Assembly (NCBI RefSeq): GCF_009728995.1
Contig: NZ_VTZW01000022.1
Span: 25,642-89,641 of the forward strand
Origin: Streptomonospora sp. PA3
GTDB lineage: Bacteria > Actinomycetota > Actinomycetes > Streptosporangiales > Streptosporangiaceae
DNA length: 64,000 bases
Direction: 5' to 3'
In this document: positions 50,762 to 59,471 of the stretch, one piece after another
Layout: every line of letters begins with the position of its first letter
Numbering within the stretch: position 1 is the stretch's first letter
Made by a program: the position numbers and the translations under genes
The notes under the pieces: model-generated
Told to the model about the DNA's origin: nothing
What the model saw: the letters and a program-made list of their open reading frames with translations, nothing else
Database searches by the model: none

Positions 50762-51774
50762 ACGCCCTGCTCCCGGAGGCGGCCGGCCAGCACGTGCAGC
50801 GCGTCGGGGCCCACGCCCCCGCTCAGCAGCGGAAGTTGGAGCCGGGGCAGGTCGAGGACGTCCAGGCGCGCGCGGATCGCGGACTCGCCCGCCACCCGCA
50901 GGGCGTGCTCGCCCACCTCCCGGGCCAGCCCGCGCGCCGTCTCCTCGGCGTCCTCGAAGCCCGCGGCCTTCAGTCCGCGCACGAGCGCGTCGGTGTCGAA
51001 ACGGCCCTCGGCGACGGAACCCAGCACCGGATCGGGAAAGAACGGCGGCCGCACCATGTTGACGACGATCGAGCCGACGTTCAGCCCGGCCGCGCGGATC
51101 TCCCCGATCCCGTCGAGGGTCTCCTGGGCCGGCATCTCCTCCAGCACGGTCACGAAGTGCACGGCCGTCTGGGCCGAGCGGATGGTGGCCATGACCTTGT
51201 CGGCGTGGTGGCGGATGGGGCCGACCCGCGCCAGCCCCGCCACCTCGGCGTTGACGTTGAGGAACTGCGCGATCCGGCCGGTGGGCGGCGCGTCCATCAC
51301 CACCGCGTCGTAGACGTGGCGCCCTGTGTCGGAGTCGCGGCTGCGCCGCCGCTCGCCCGTGCGGCGCCGCACCGCCTCGGTCGCCTTGCCCGTCAGCAGG
51401 ACGTCGCGCATGCCCGGAGCGATGGTGGTCGCGAAGTCCACCGCGCCGAAGCGGGTGAGCACCTGCCCTGCCCGGCGCATCCCGTAGAACATCTCCAGGT
51501 ACTCCAGCAGCGCCGACTCGGCGTCGGCTGCCAGGGCGCGCACCCGCCCGCCCTCGAAAGGCGCGGCGATCTCGCGCTCCTCGTAGGGCAGGGGGCCGGT
51601 GCCGAAGAGCCGGGCGACGCCCTGGCGCCCCTCGACCTCCACCAGCAGCACGGTCCGCCCGCCGGAGGCCAGGGCCAGCGCGAGGGATGCGGCCACGGTC
51701 GTCTTGCCGGTGCCCCCCTTGCCGGTGACGACGTGGAGCCGGACGGCGTCCCGGTCGCGATCGCGTGCACTCAC
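50758..51774 (-). CDS. ArsA/GET3-like ATPase (Rv3679 type)
   Basis: P-loop ATPase of 338 residues. Walker A VTGKGGTGKTTVAAS, VEVEGRQGVARLFG and DAPPTGRIAQFLN. The GTG start at 51774 is chosen because TAAACT (51787 to 51782, minus strand) ends seven bases before it; the message is probably leaderless. It is the first gene of the pair. Membrane targeting, as with GET3, is not shown by the sequence. Confidence 0.92.
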   Translation of the reverse strand: MSARDRDRDAVRLHVVTGKGGTGKTTVAASLALALASGGRTVLLVEVEGRQGVARLFGTGPLPYEEREIAAPFEGGRVRALAADAESALLEYLEMFYGMRRAGQVLTRFGAVDFATTIAPGMRDVLLTGKATEAVRRRTGERRRSRDSDTGRHVYDAVVMDAPPTGRIAQFLNVNAEVAGLARVGPIRHHADKVMATIRSAQTAVHFVTVLEEMPAQETLDGIGEIRAAGLNVGSIVVNMVRPPFFPDPVLGSVAEGRFDTDALVRGLKAAGFEDAEETARGLAREVGEHALRVAGESAIRARLDVLDLPRLQLPLLSGGVGPDALHVLAGRLREQGV

Positions 51775-51781
51775 TCCTCGG

Positions 51782-51787
51782 AGTTTA
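51782..51787 (-). promoter_or_regulatory. -10 box TAAACT of the ArsA pair
   Basis: TAAACT on the minus strand ends seven bases before the GTG at 51774. Confidence 0.5.
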
Positions 51788-51880
51788 TGTTCCCGGCCGC
51801 GGCCCCGGTGGCTGCGCACCCGGCCCGCGGCGCGCCGCGGGGATCGACGGGCGCGCGCCTGCGCGGCGGTGTCCGGTGAG

Positions 51881-51886
51881 TAGGGT
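51881..51886 (+). promoter_or_regulatory. -10 box TAGGGT of the DUF4177 gene
   Basis: TAGGGT ends seven bases before the ATG at 51894; no ribosome site. Confidence 0.5.
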
Positions 51887-51893
51887 GACGGCT

Positions 51894-52067
51894 ATGACGA
51901 AGTGGGAGTACGCGACAGTGCCGCTGCTGTCGCACGCGACGAAGCAGATCCTGGACAACTGGGGAGAGGACGGCTGGGAGCTCGTCTCGGTCATCCCCGG
52001 CCCGTCGGTCGACGGCGACCCGCGCAACCAGCAGATGGTGGCCTACATGAAGCGGGAGAAGGAGTGA
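51894..52067 (+). CDS. Small DUF4177 protein
   Basis: Protein of 57 residues, DUF4177 type: KWEYATVPLLSHATKQILDN then WGEDGWELVSVIP. It corresponds to Rv3678A in the conserved block. Function is unknown. Its stop overlaps the RidA start by one base (TGATG), so the two are translationally coupled. The ATG follows TAGGGT by seven bases (leaderless). Confidence 0.88.
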   Translation: MTKWEYATVPLLSHATKQILDNWGEDGWELVSVIPGPSVDGDPRNQQMVAYMKREKE

Positions 52068-52528
52068 TGGCCACTCCCGAGGAGAGGCTGGCCGGGCTCG
52101 GGCTGACCCTGCCCGAGGTGGTTCCGCCGGTGGCGGCCTACCAGCCGGCGGTGCGGACGGGCGACTACGTCTACGTGTCGGGCCAGGTTCCGATCGTCGG
52201 CGGCAAGCCCGCCGGCACCGGCAAGGTCGGCGCCGAGGTCACCCCCGAGCGGGCCAACGAGCTGGCCGCGGTGTGCGCGCTGAACGCGATCGCGGCGGTC
52301 AAGGCCGAGGTGGGCGAGCTCTCGCGGGTGCGCCGGGTGGTCAAGGTGGTCGGGTTCGTGGCCAGCGAGCCGTCCTTCACCGGGCAGCCGCAGGTGGTCA
52401 ACGGGGCCAGCGAGCTGCTCGGCGAGGTATTCGGCGAGGCCGGCACGCACGCCCGCAGCGCCGTGGGCGTCGCGGCGCTGCCGCTGGACGTCCCCGTCGA
52501 GGTGGAGATGATCGTCGAGGCCGGCTGA
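52067..52528 (+). CDS. RidA-family protein
   Basis: Protein of 153 residues of the RidA/YjgF family (Rv3678c type). Stretches include VRTGDYVYVSGQVPIVGGKP, ERANELAAVCALNAIAAVKA, RVRRVVKVVGFVAS and ARSAVGVAALPLDVPVEVEM. The canonical imine-hydrolysing arginine is at the RSAVGV position (R before S). It forms a one-base overlap with the DUF4177 gene. Confidence 0.9.
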   Translation: MATPEERLAGLGLTLPEVVPPVAAYQPAVRTGDYVYVSGQVPIVGGKPAGTGKVGAEVTPERANELAAVCALNAIAAVKAEVGELSRVRRVVKVVGFVASEPSFTGQPQVVNGASELLGEVFGEAGTHARSAVGVAALPLDVPVEVEMIVEAG

Positions 52529-52588
52529 GGCGCCGGCACCCAACGCGGTGGCGCTCGTTCGCCACGACCTACGGGAGGACGCCCTGCC

Positions 52589-53392
52589 ATGACACGGGAG
52601 CACCCCCGCGGCGGAACCCGGGACACCGAGCCGCGCCCGGCCGCCACGGTGATGCTGCTGCACGAGGCCGGGGGCGGCGGGCTGGAGGTCTACCTGCTGC
52701 GGCGGACGGCCTCCATGAACTTCGCCCCCGGCATGCACGTCTTTCCCGGCGGCGGGGTGGACGAGCGCGACACCGACGACGCCATCGGGTGGGCGGGCCC
52801 GCCGCCGGCCGAGTGGGCGGACCGCCTGCAAACCGACGAACCGCTGGCGCGGGCGCTGGTCTGCGCCGCGGTCCGCGAGACCTTCGAGGAGTCGGGGGTG
52901 CTGCTGGCCGGCCCGCCCGCGGGCGGCGTGGTCGCCGACACCCGCGGCCCCGACTGGGAGGCCGACCGCAAGGCGCTGGTCGACCACTCCCTGTCGTTTA
53001 CCGAATTGCTGCGCAGGCGCGGCCTGGTGCTGCGCAGCGACCTGCTGCGCGCCTGGTCGCGCTGGATCACCCCGCGCGGCGAGCGGCGGCGGTTCGACAC
53101 GCGCTTCTTCGCCGCGGCTCTGCCCGAGGGCCAGCAGACCCGCGACGTCGGCGGCGAAGCCGACCGCGTCGCCTGGATGCGCCCCCGAGACGCCGTGGCG
53201 GCCTGGCGGCGCGGAGAGCTGGAGATGCTGCCGCCGACCGTCACCACCTGCGCCGAGCTGGCTGAATGCGGGTCGCTGGATGCGGTTCTGGCTGCCCGGC
53301 GCGAGATCGCCCCCATCGAGCCGGAGGCGCGTCTGGTCGGCGGCCGGACGCGCTTCGTCGTGCCCGAGGGGGTGCCCTATCCCCCGCGCTGA
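52589..53392 (+). CDS. NUDIX hydrolase
   Basis: Protein of 267 residues. The N-terminal HPG-type opening (FAPGMHVFPGGGVDERD) and the Nudix box spread over AAVRETFEESGVLLAG match the larger actinomycete Nudix enzymes with an inserted helical region. The ATG at 52589 has GGGAGGA nine bases upstream. It is the gene between RidA and the MBL hydrolase in the conserved block. Substrate unknown. Confidence 0.88.
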   Translation: MTREHPRGGTRDTEPRPAATVMLLHEAGGGGLEVYLLRRTASMNFAPGMHVFPGGGVDERDTDDAIGWAGPPPAEWADRLQTDEPLARALVCAAVRETFEESGVLLAGPPAGGVVADTRGPDWEADRKALVDHSLSFTELLRRRGLVLRSDLLRAWSRWITPRGERRRFDTRFFAAALPEGQQTRDVGGEADRVAWMRPRDAVAAWRRGELEMLPPTVTTCAELAECGSLDAVLAARREIAPIEPEARLVGGRTRFVVPEGVPYPPR

Positions 53393-53450
53393 GCCACGGG
53401 CGAGCCCGCCCCCCACTACGCCGGCGCCCGGCAAGAGAGACTGAGGTGCG

Positions 53451-54257
53451 ATGAGGATCGACGGTTCCGGAACACTGCGCGCCAACTGCGTCCTGTGCCC
53501 CAACCCCGGACCCATGACGCTGGACGGCACCAACACCTGGGTGCTGCGCGAGCCGGGGGCGCGGGGCGTCATCGTGGTCGACCCCGGCCCGCACGATGAG
53601 CGCCACCTGGAGCGGGTGGCCCGCACCGTGCAGGAGCAGGGCGCGCAGGTCGCCGTCACGCTGCTGACCCACCACCACCCCGACCACAGCGACGGCGCCC
53701 GCTATTTCAGCGAGCTCACCGGGGCGCCGGTGCGCGCCGTCGAGCCGGAGCTGCGCATCGGCGGCGACGGGCTCTCCGACGGCGACACCGTCGAGGTCGA
53801 CGGGCTGCAGCTGCGGGTGCTCGCCACGCCCGGCCACACCGCCGACTCCCTCTGCCTGCACCTGCCCGCCGACGACGTCGTGCTCACCGGCGACACCGTG
53901 CTCGGCGCCGGAACGACGATGATCGCCGACGACGGCCTCGCGGCCTACATGGACTCGCTGCACCGGCTGCGCGAGCTGACGGAGTCCGCCGGCGTGCGGG
54001 CCCTGCTGCCCGGGCACGGGCCCATCTGCACCGAGCCGCGCGACAAGCTCGCCGAGTACATCGGCCACCGCGAGGCGCGGCTGGCCCAGATCACCGCGGC
54101 CGTCGAGGCGGGCGATCGCACGGCCGAGGAGATCGTGGCCCGCGTCTACGCCGGCATCGAGGAGGGTGTCGTGCCCGCGGCTCGGTCCTCGGTGCGCGCG
54201 CAGCTGCGCTACCTGGCCAAGCGCGGCGACATCCCGGCCGAACTCGGCGAGGCCTGA
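53451..54257 (+). CDS. MBL-fold hydrolase (Rv3677c type)
   Basis: Metallo-beta-lactamase-fold protein of 268 residues. Zinc ligands are in THHHPDHSDGA, TPGHTADSLC, TGDTVLG and the final histidine near LPGHGPICTE. A C-terminal helical domain (about 205-268) is of the BLACT winged-helix type found in LACTB2-like hydrolases (YLAKRGDIPAEL). It may be an RNA-related hydrolase or a thioester hydrolase. Confidence 0.9.
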   Translation: MRIDGSGTLRANCVLCPNPGPMTLDGTNTWVLREPGARGVIVVDPGPHDERHLERVARTVQEQGAQVAVTLLTHHHPDHSDGARYFSELTGAPVRAVEPELRIGGDGLSDGDTVEVDGLQLRVLATPGHTADSLCLHLPADDVVLTGDTVLGAGTTMIADDGLAAYMDSLHRLRELTESAGVRALLPGHGPICTEPRDKLAEYIGHREARLAQITAAVEAGDRTAEEIVARVYAGIEEGVVPAARSSVRAQLRYLAKRGDIPAELGEA

Positions 54258-54390
54258 ACGCGCCTGGCGCCGCCGCCCGAGTCGGCCCGCGCCGCGCGGC
54301 AGGGGCCGCACAGCCGACGGGCCCGGCACGCGGCCGGGCCCGGTGGTCGTGGCGCGGCGCCGATCGCGGCCGCGCGGTCGTGCCCGCGCG

Positions 54391-55074
54391 TCAGCGCGCG
54401 CGCCGGCGCATCCGCTCGACGTCGAGCAGCACGACGGCCTTGGCCTCGATCCGCAGCCAGCCGCGCAGGGCGAACTCCGCCAGCGCCTTGTTGACGGTCT
54501 CGCGCGAGGCGCCGACCAGCTGGGCGAGCTCTTCCTGGGTGAGGTCGTGGTGCACGTGCAGGCCGTCCTCGCCCTCCTTGCCGAAGCGGTCGGCGAGGTC
54601 GAGCAGCTGCCCGGCCACCCGCCCGGGGACGTCGGTGAAGACGAGGTCGCTCATGACGTCGTTGGTGCGGCGCAGCCGACCCGCGAGAGCCTTGAGCAGC
54701 TGCAGGCTGACCTGGGGCTGCTGGGCGATGAAGGGGCGCAGGTCGTCGTGGCCCAGGCCGGCCAGGACCGCGTCGGTGACGGCGACGGCGCTGGCCGTGC
54801 GCGGGCGCGGGTCGAACAGCGACAGCTCGCCGAACATCTCGCTGGGGCCGAGTACGCTCAGCAGGTTCTCGCGGCCGTCGACAGCGGCGCGGGTCAGCTT
54901 GACCTTGCCGCTGAGGATCACGTAGAGGCGGTCGCCCTCGTCCCCCTCGGAGAAGAGCGTCTGGCCGCGGCCGAGCCTGACCTCGCTCACCGAGGCGCGC
55001 AGCGCGGCGAAACCCTCCTCGTCGAGCGCCTCGAAAAGAGGGGCCTTGCGCAGCACCTCGTTGGTCTCGTCCAC
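54391..55074 (-). CDS. crp: Crp/Fnr-family transcription regulator
   Basis: cAMP-receptor-type regulator of 227 residues. The cyclic-nucleotide pocket has FGELSLFDPRPRTASAVA. The C-terminal winged helix shows DLTQEELAQLVGASRETVNK. It is nearly collinear with M. tuberculosis Rv3676. The GTG at 55074 is chosen because it sits five bases after GGAGG (AAGGAGGAAGTG). It is divergent from nth. Confidence 0.94.
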   Translation of the reverse strand: MDETNEVLRKAPLFEALDEEGFAALRASVSEVRLGRGQTLFSEGDEGDRLYVILSGKVKLTRAAVDGRENLLSVLGPSEMFGELSLFDPRPRTASAVAVTDAVLAGLGHDDLRPFIAQQPQVSLQLLKALAGRLRRTNDVMSDLVFTDVPGRVAGQLLDLADRFGKEGEDGLHVHHDLTQEELAQLVGASRETVNKALAEFALRGWLRIEAKAVVLLDVERMRRRAR

Positions 55075-55332
55075 CACTTCCTCCTTGCAAGCCTGACCGT
55101 CAACAGTGTGACGTATATCGCACGCCGGTGGGAAACCAGTTCGTCGCCTCGGCTTGTCGTCCGGGTGACCTGCCAACCGCCACGGCCGACGTCAGCGCTT
55201 TCGATCCTAGTTGCAATCCCGTTCCCGAGGGGCCCGGCCCGCCGAACTCCCGACATTGCCGACATCGGGCGCCGGCGAGTCGGGCAGGGATACCGCCGCG
55301 GCCGTCCGGACCCGGACGGCGCCGCGGGTACG

Positions 55333-55338
55333 TAGTCT
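55333..55338 (+). promoter_or_regulatory. -10 box TAGTCT of nth
   Basis: TAGTCT ends seven bases before the GTG at 55346; no ribosome site. Confidence 0.5.
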
Positions 55339-55345
55339 TTGGGGC

Positions 55346-56122
55346 GTGCTCGGAGAACCTGCCACACCTGCTCAGACCACCCCGCCCCCGACCGTGCCGA
55401 ACGCCGGCGCGGCGCGGACGCCCACGGGTGAGTCGCGTCTCGCTCTGGTGAGACGCGCCCGACGGATAAACCGGGAACTAGCCCGGTTGTATCCCGATGC
55501 GCACTGTGAGCTTGATTTCACCTCGCCTCTGGAGCTCCTGGTGGCGACGATCCTGTCGGCGCAATGCACCGACAAGCGTGTCAACCAGGTGACCCCCGGG
55601 CTTTTCGCCCGCTACCCTGCGGCGGCCGATTACGCCGCCGCCGACCGGGAGGAGCTGGAGGGCCTGATCCGCTCCACCGGCTTCTACCGCTCCAAGGCCA
55701 ACAGCATCATCGGCCTGGGCCGCAAGCTGTGCGAGGAGCACGGCGGCGAGGTCCCCGGCGACCTGGACGCGCTGGTGAAGCTGCCCGGCGTGGGGCGCAA
55801 GACCGCCAACGTGGTGCTGGGCAACGCCTTCGGGGTGCCGGGGCTGACTGTGGACACCCACTTCGGCCGGCTGGTGCGCCGCTTCGGCTGGACCGCGGAG
55901 ACCGATCCGGTCAAGGTCGAGCACGCGGTCGGCGAGCTGTTCCCGCCCAAGGACTGGACCCTGCTCTCGCACCGGCTCATCTGGCACGGCCGCCGCATCT
56001 GCCACTCGCGGCGCCCCGCCTGCGGCGCCTGCCCGCTGGCCCACTGGTGCCCGTCGTTCGGCGAAGGGCCCACCGACGAGGCCGATGCCGCGGCACTGGT
56101 GCGGAATGGCCCCTTCTCCTAG
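55346..56122 (+). CDS. nth: Endonuclease III
   Basis: Base-excision-repair DNA glycosylase/AP lyase of 258 residues for oxidised pyrimidines. Helix-hairpin-helix with the catalytic lysine: [14 protein letters not shown]. The catalytic Asp is in TVDTHFGRL. The [4Fe-4S] ligands are C-x6-C-x2-C-x5-C in [17 protein letters not shown]. The GTG start at 55346 follows TAGTCT by seven bases. A short disordered N-terminal extension precedes the domain. Confidence 0.95.
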   Translation: MLGEPATPAQTTPPPTVPNAGAARTPTGESRLALVRRARRINRELARLYPDAHCELDFTSPLELLVATILSAQCTDKRVNQVTPGLFARYPAAADYAAADREELEGLIRSTGFYRSKANSIIGLGRKLCEEHGGEVPGDLDALVKLPGVGRKTANVVLGNAFGVPGLTVDTHFGRLVRRFGWTAETDPVKVEHAVGELFPPKDWTLLSHRLIWHGRRICHSRRPACGACPLAHWCPSFGEGPTDEADAAALVRNGPFS

Positions 56123-56173
56123 GCGGTTCGGACCAGGCGGAGCAAGCACGGCCGGGGAGGGGACGGGCACACC

Positions 56174-56965
56174 ATGACCGCAGACGAGCGCAGCGGCGAC
56201 CGGCGCCCAGGCGGCCCGGAGCCCGCCGGTCCGCAGGCACACCGCGACGGCGGACCGCCGCAACGCGACGCCTCCCGCATGACCACGCCCGAATGGCTGG
56301 CCTCCCTCGCCCGCGCGGGCGCGCGCATGGCCGTTCCCGCGGCGATGCGGCCTCCCGAGTCGGGCGGCCGCAGGTCCGCGGTACTCATCCTGTTCGGCGA
56401 GGGCGAGCACGGCCCCGACGTGCTGCTGATCCAGCGCAACAAGGGACTGCGGCGCCACTCCGGGCAGCCGGCCTTCCCCGGCGGATCCTTCGAGCCCCAC
56501 GACGAGGGGCCCGAGGACTGCGCCGTGCGCGAAGCCGTCGAGGAGACGGGCGTCGACCCGGAGGGGATCGAGCTCCTGGGCCGGCTGCCCGAGCTGTTCA
56601 TCCGCCACAGCGAGTTCCGGGTGGTGCCGGTGCTCGCCTGGTGGCGGGAGCCCTCCGCCGTGCATGCGGCCGACTCCGGCGAAGTCGCCGGCGTGGTCCG
56701 GGTGCCCGTCAGCGAGCTCGCCGATCCGGACAACCGGGTGCGGGTGCGCCATCCCAACGGCTCGACCGGTCCCGCGTTCCGGGTCCGGGGCATGCTGGTC
56801 TGGGGGTTCACCGCGGCGATCCTGAACCGGCTGCTGGTTCTGGGAGGCTGGGAGCGGCCGTGGCTGGACGGCGAGGACGCCGAGCCCGTCCCCCTGCCCG
56901 GCGCCCGGCCCGACGACGAAGGGCGGCGCGCGCCGCGGCAGGCGCGCGACCGCTGCGGAAGCTGA
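56174..56965 (+). CDS. NUDIX hydrolase (CoA pyrophosphatase-like)
   Basis: Protein of 263 residues. The NuCoA-type motif LLIQRNKGLRRHSGQPAFPG and the Nudix box GGSFEPHDEGPEDCAVREAV continuing to EETG mark the CoA-pyrophosphatase group. It corresponds to Rv3672c next to marP. The N-terminal 35 residues are low complexity. The start ATG at 56174 has GGAGGGG about ten bases upstream. Confidence 0.88.
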   Translation: MTADERSGDRRPGGPEPAGPQAHRDGGPPQRDASRMTTPEWLASLARAGARMAVPAAMRPPESGGRRSAVLILFGEGEHGPDVLLIQRNKGLRRHSGQPAFPGGSFEPHDEGPEDCAVREAVEETGVDPEGIELLGRLPELFIRHSEFRVVPVLAWWREPSAVHAADSGEVAGVVRVPVSELADPDNRVRVRHPNGSTGPAFRVRGMLVWGFTAAILNRLLVLGGWERPWLDGEDAEPVPLPGARPDDEGRRAPRQARDRCGS

Positions 56966-56983
56966 GACGAGCGCGGGGTGGTG

Positions 56984-58174
56984 ATGGACGGCATCGTCCT
57001 GGATGCGGTGCTGGTGGTCCTGGTGCTGCTGTTCGCGGCATCGGGGTACCGGCAGGGCTTCATCGTCGGGATCATGAGCTTCGCCGGGTTCATCGGCGGC
57101 GGCGTGCTGGCCGCTCTGGGAGCGCCGTCCCTCATCCAGGAGCTGGTGACCGAACCCGGGCGGCAGGCGCTGCTGGCGGTGGCGGTGGTGTTCCTGTGCG
57201 CGGCGCTGGGCCAGTTCGGCGCGTCCTACCTGGGCGCCGTGGTGCGCAACCGCGTCACCTGGGATTCCGCCCGCGTCGTGGACGCGATGGGCGGCGCCGT
57301 GGTGAGCGCCGTGTCGGTGCTGCTGGTGGCCTGGCTGGTGGGCAGCGCCGTCGCCAACTCCGCGATCCCCGTCCTCAACAACCAGGTCCAGCAATCGCGG
57401 GTCCTCCACGCGGTCGACAGGGCCATGCCCGAGGTCGCCCACACGTGGTTCTCCACCTTCCGCCGGATCGTCGACCAGAGCGACTTCCCGCAGGTATTCA
57501 GCGGCCTGGGCACCGGCGAGCCGGCCGAGGTGCAGCCCCCCGACCCCGACGTCCTCGACACCCCTGAACTGCGCGACGCCAGCCAGAGCGTCGTGAAGGT
57601 CCTGGGCACCGCCCCCAGCTGCCAGCGGCGCGTCGAAGGCACCGGCTTCGTCTACGCCGACGGGCGCATCATGACCAACGCCCACGTGGTGGCCGGCGTC
57701 ACCCAGGACCTGCGCGTCGTGACCCGCTCCGGCCAGCAGCTGTCGGCGACGGTCGTGCTCTACGACCCCCAGCAGGACATCGCCGTCCTCGACGTGGACG
57801 GACTGGAGTTGGAGCCGCTTGAGTTCGAGACCGACGCCGACAAGGGCGACGACGCGGTCGTGGCGGGGTTCCCCCGCAACAACGGCTTCACCGCGGTGGC
57901 CGCCCGCATCCGCGCCGAGCAGACCGCCCAGGGCCCCGACTTCTACCACTCCCAGCAGGTCAGCCGGGAGATCTACCAGATCCGGGCCGAGGTGCGGCCG
58001 GGCAACTCCGGCGGTCCGCTGCTCTCGCCCGAGGGCGAGGTCTACGGTGTCGTGTTCGCGGCGGCCACCAACGAGGAGGAGACCGGTTACGTGCTCACCG
58101 CTCAAGAGGTCGCGGCCAACGCCGAGCAGGGTGCGACCGCGAGCGGGCCGGTCTCCACGCAGGAGTGCGACTGA
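56984..58174 (+). CDS. marP: MarP-like membrane serine protease
   Basis: Protein of 396 residues. Four N-terminal membrane helices form a CvpA-like domain (about 5-150), followed by an extracytoplasmic trypsin-like domain (about 200-390). The catalytic triad is in TNAHVVAG (His), QQDIAVLDVD (Asp) and GNSGGPLLS (Ser). Cysteines near LGTAPSCQRR and the C-terminal QECD may form a disulfide. In M. tuberculosis MarP (Rv3671c) is required for acid resistance. The ATG at 56984 gives the natural membrane start; GTGs at 56978 and 56981 are alternatives. Confidence 0.93.
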   Translation: MDGIVLDAVLVVLVLLFAASGYRQGFIVGIMSFAGFIGGGVLAALGAPSLIQELVTEPGRQALLAVAVVFLCAALGQFGASYLGAVVRNRVTWDSARVVDAMGGAVVSAVSVLLVAWLVGSAVANSAIPVLNNQVQQSRVLHAVDRAMPEVAHTWFSTFRRIVDQSDFPQVFSGLGTGEPAEVQPPDPDVLDTPELRDASQSVVKVLGTAPSCQRRVEGTGFVYADGRIMTNAHVVAGVTQDLRVVTRSGQQLSATVVLYDPQQDIAVLDVDGLELEPLEFETDADKGDDAVVAGFPRNNGFTAVAARIRAEQTAQGPDFYHSQQVSREIYQIRAEVRPGNSGGPLLSPEGEVYGVVFAAATNEEETGYVLTAQEVAANAEQGATASGPVSTQECD

Positions 58175-58312
58175 GAGGTCGGACCAGGAGGGCGGTGCCG
58201 GGCGCCGGCGGAAGCGCCGCCGCCCCGCGGGCCGCGGCCCGCGGGGGCGCTGCGGGAGGGCGCCCGCCCGGCTGAGCATGTCAGCGGGGGCGGGCGCGAT
58301 CGAACGCAGGCC

Positions 58313-58861
58313 TCAGCCGACGAGCTGGGATCCGGTCTCGGGATCGGTCTTGCCCAGGGGCCAGCTCATGCGGACGACGGTGCCGTCCTCGTGCGGCTCG
58401 ATGCTGACCTCGTCGGCGAGGCCGACGATCACGGCGAGGCCGACGTCAGGCGACAGACCCGCGATCTCGGTGGCCGGGGAGTCGTCCTCGACGTCGACGC
58501 CGAGGCCCGGCTGGTCGTCGAACGCCTCGGCCGGCTCCTTGGCGGGGGCGCGATCGAACACCACGACCTCGAAGCGCTGGGCGTTGCGGCCGTTCTGCGA
58601 AGCCGGCCTGGGGCGTCTGCCGGGAGGTCCCTCAGGCGCACGGGAGCCGGCGCTGTCTATCAGATCGAGCTGGATCGGGCGGCTGGGGCAGTGGACACGG
58701 TGCGCCTCGACGGCGCGGGAGCACGCCTCGCCGACCGCCAGCCGGATCTCGTCGAGGGCGGACTCGGCGATGCCCGCCCGCCGGGCCACGGCCGTGGCCA
58801 TGAGCCGGGCCGTGCGCACATGGGCGGGCAGCGCGCTGATCGTGAGCTGGACGAGTGCCAT
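58313..58861 (-). CDS. RsbW-like anti-sigma ATPase next to bldG
   Basis: Protein of 182 residues with a HATPase domain. The first box EIRLAVGEACSRAVEAHR is in the N-box position and LADEVSIEPHEDGTVVRMSW ends the domain. It is located directly downstream of bldG, as ApgA/RsbN-like proteins are in Streptomyces. A long central insertion (about 60-125: Arg/Pro/Glu-rich) is unusual for the family. The gene is likely co-transcribed with bldG (19-base gap). Confidence 0.85.
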   Translation of the reverse strand: MALVQLTISALPAHVRTARLMATAVARRAGIAESALDEIRLAVGEACSRAVEAHRVHCPSRPIQLDLIDSAGSRAPEGPPGRRPRPASQNGRNAQRFEVVVFDRAPAKEPAEAFDDQPGLGVDVEDDSPATEIAGLSPDVGLAVIVGLADEVSIEPHEDGTVVRMSWPLGKTDPETGSQLVG

Positions 58862-58880
58862 GGGATCGCTCGAAACGCAG

Positions 58881-59228
58881 CTACTTCGACTTGCGTTTGT
58901 CGATGGCTTCCTGGACGGAGTCGTAGATGCCGAAGACCTTGGTCAGGCCGGTGATCCGGAAGATCTTCAGGATGCGCTCCTGGGTGCAGACGAGGTCGAG
59001 CGTGCCGTCGTGGGCACGCACCCGCTTCAGGCCGCCCACGAGCACGCCGAGCCCCGTCGAGTCCAGGAACTCCACCTTCTCCATGTTGACCACGAGGTGG
59101 AAGTTGCCCTTGTTGACGAGGTCGATCAACAGCTCACGCAGCCGGGGAGCGGTATAGACATCGATCTCACCCTCGACGACGACGATCTCGGTGTCGTCCT
59201 GTGTGTGGTGATCAAGCTTCAAGTCCAC
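58881..59228 (-). CDS. bldG: Anti-sigma factor antagonist BldG
   Basis: STAS protein of 115 residues, very close to Streptomyces BldG in sequence: [37 protein letters not shown] and [15 protein letters not shown]. The phosphorylatable serine is in LDSTGLG. BldG controls sigma-H/anti-sigma switching for morphological and antibiotic development. The GTG at 59228 has GGAGG five bases upstream. The partner ATPase gene follows. Confidence 0.94.
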   Translation of the reverse strand: MDLKLDHHTQDDTEIVVVEGEIDVYTAPRLRELLIDLVNKGNFHLVVNMEKVEFLDSTGLGVLVGGLKRVRAHDGTLDLVCTQERILKIFRITGLTKVFGIYDSVQEAIDKRKSK

Positions 59229-59471
59229 TAGTCCTCCAGCGCCGAACCGCGAAAAGCCGCGAGTGATCTCTGCCGGGCGTTACCCCACAGTGCGGCATTC
59301 AACCACGCTTGCCCTTCGCATCTGCCTGTTATGCACAAGAAACCACGACAGCGCGGATCCCTTCCCGCGGATGTCACACTGAAACAGGGGTCGACCAGTG
59401 TCATCGCATGTGCTGCCTGCCGAGGAGGGGTCGGGGTGTCCGGATCCGCTCCCCGCGCACGCGGGGACGAT

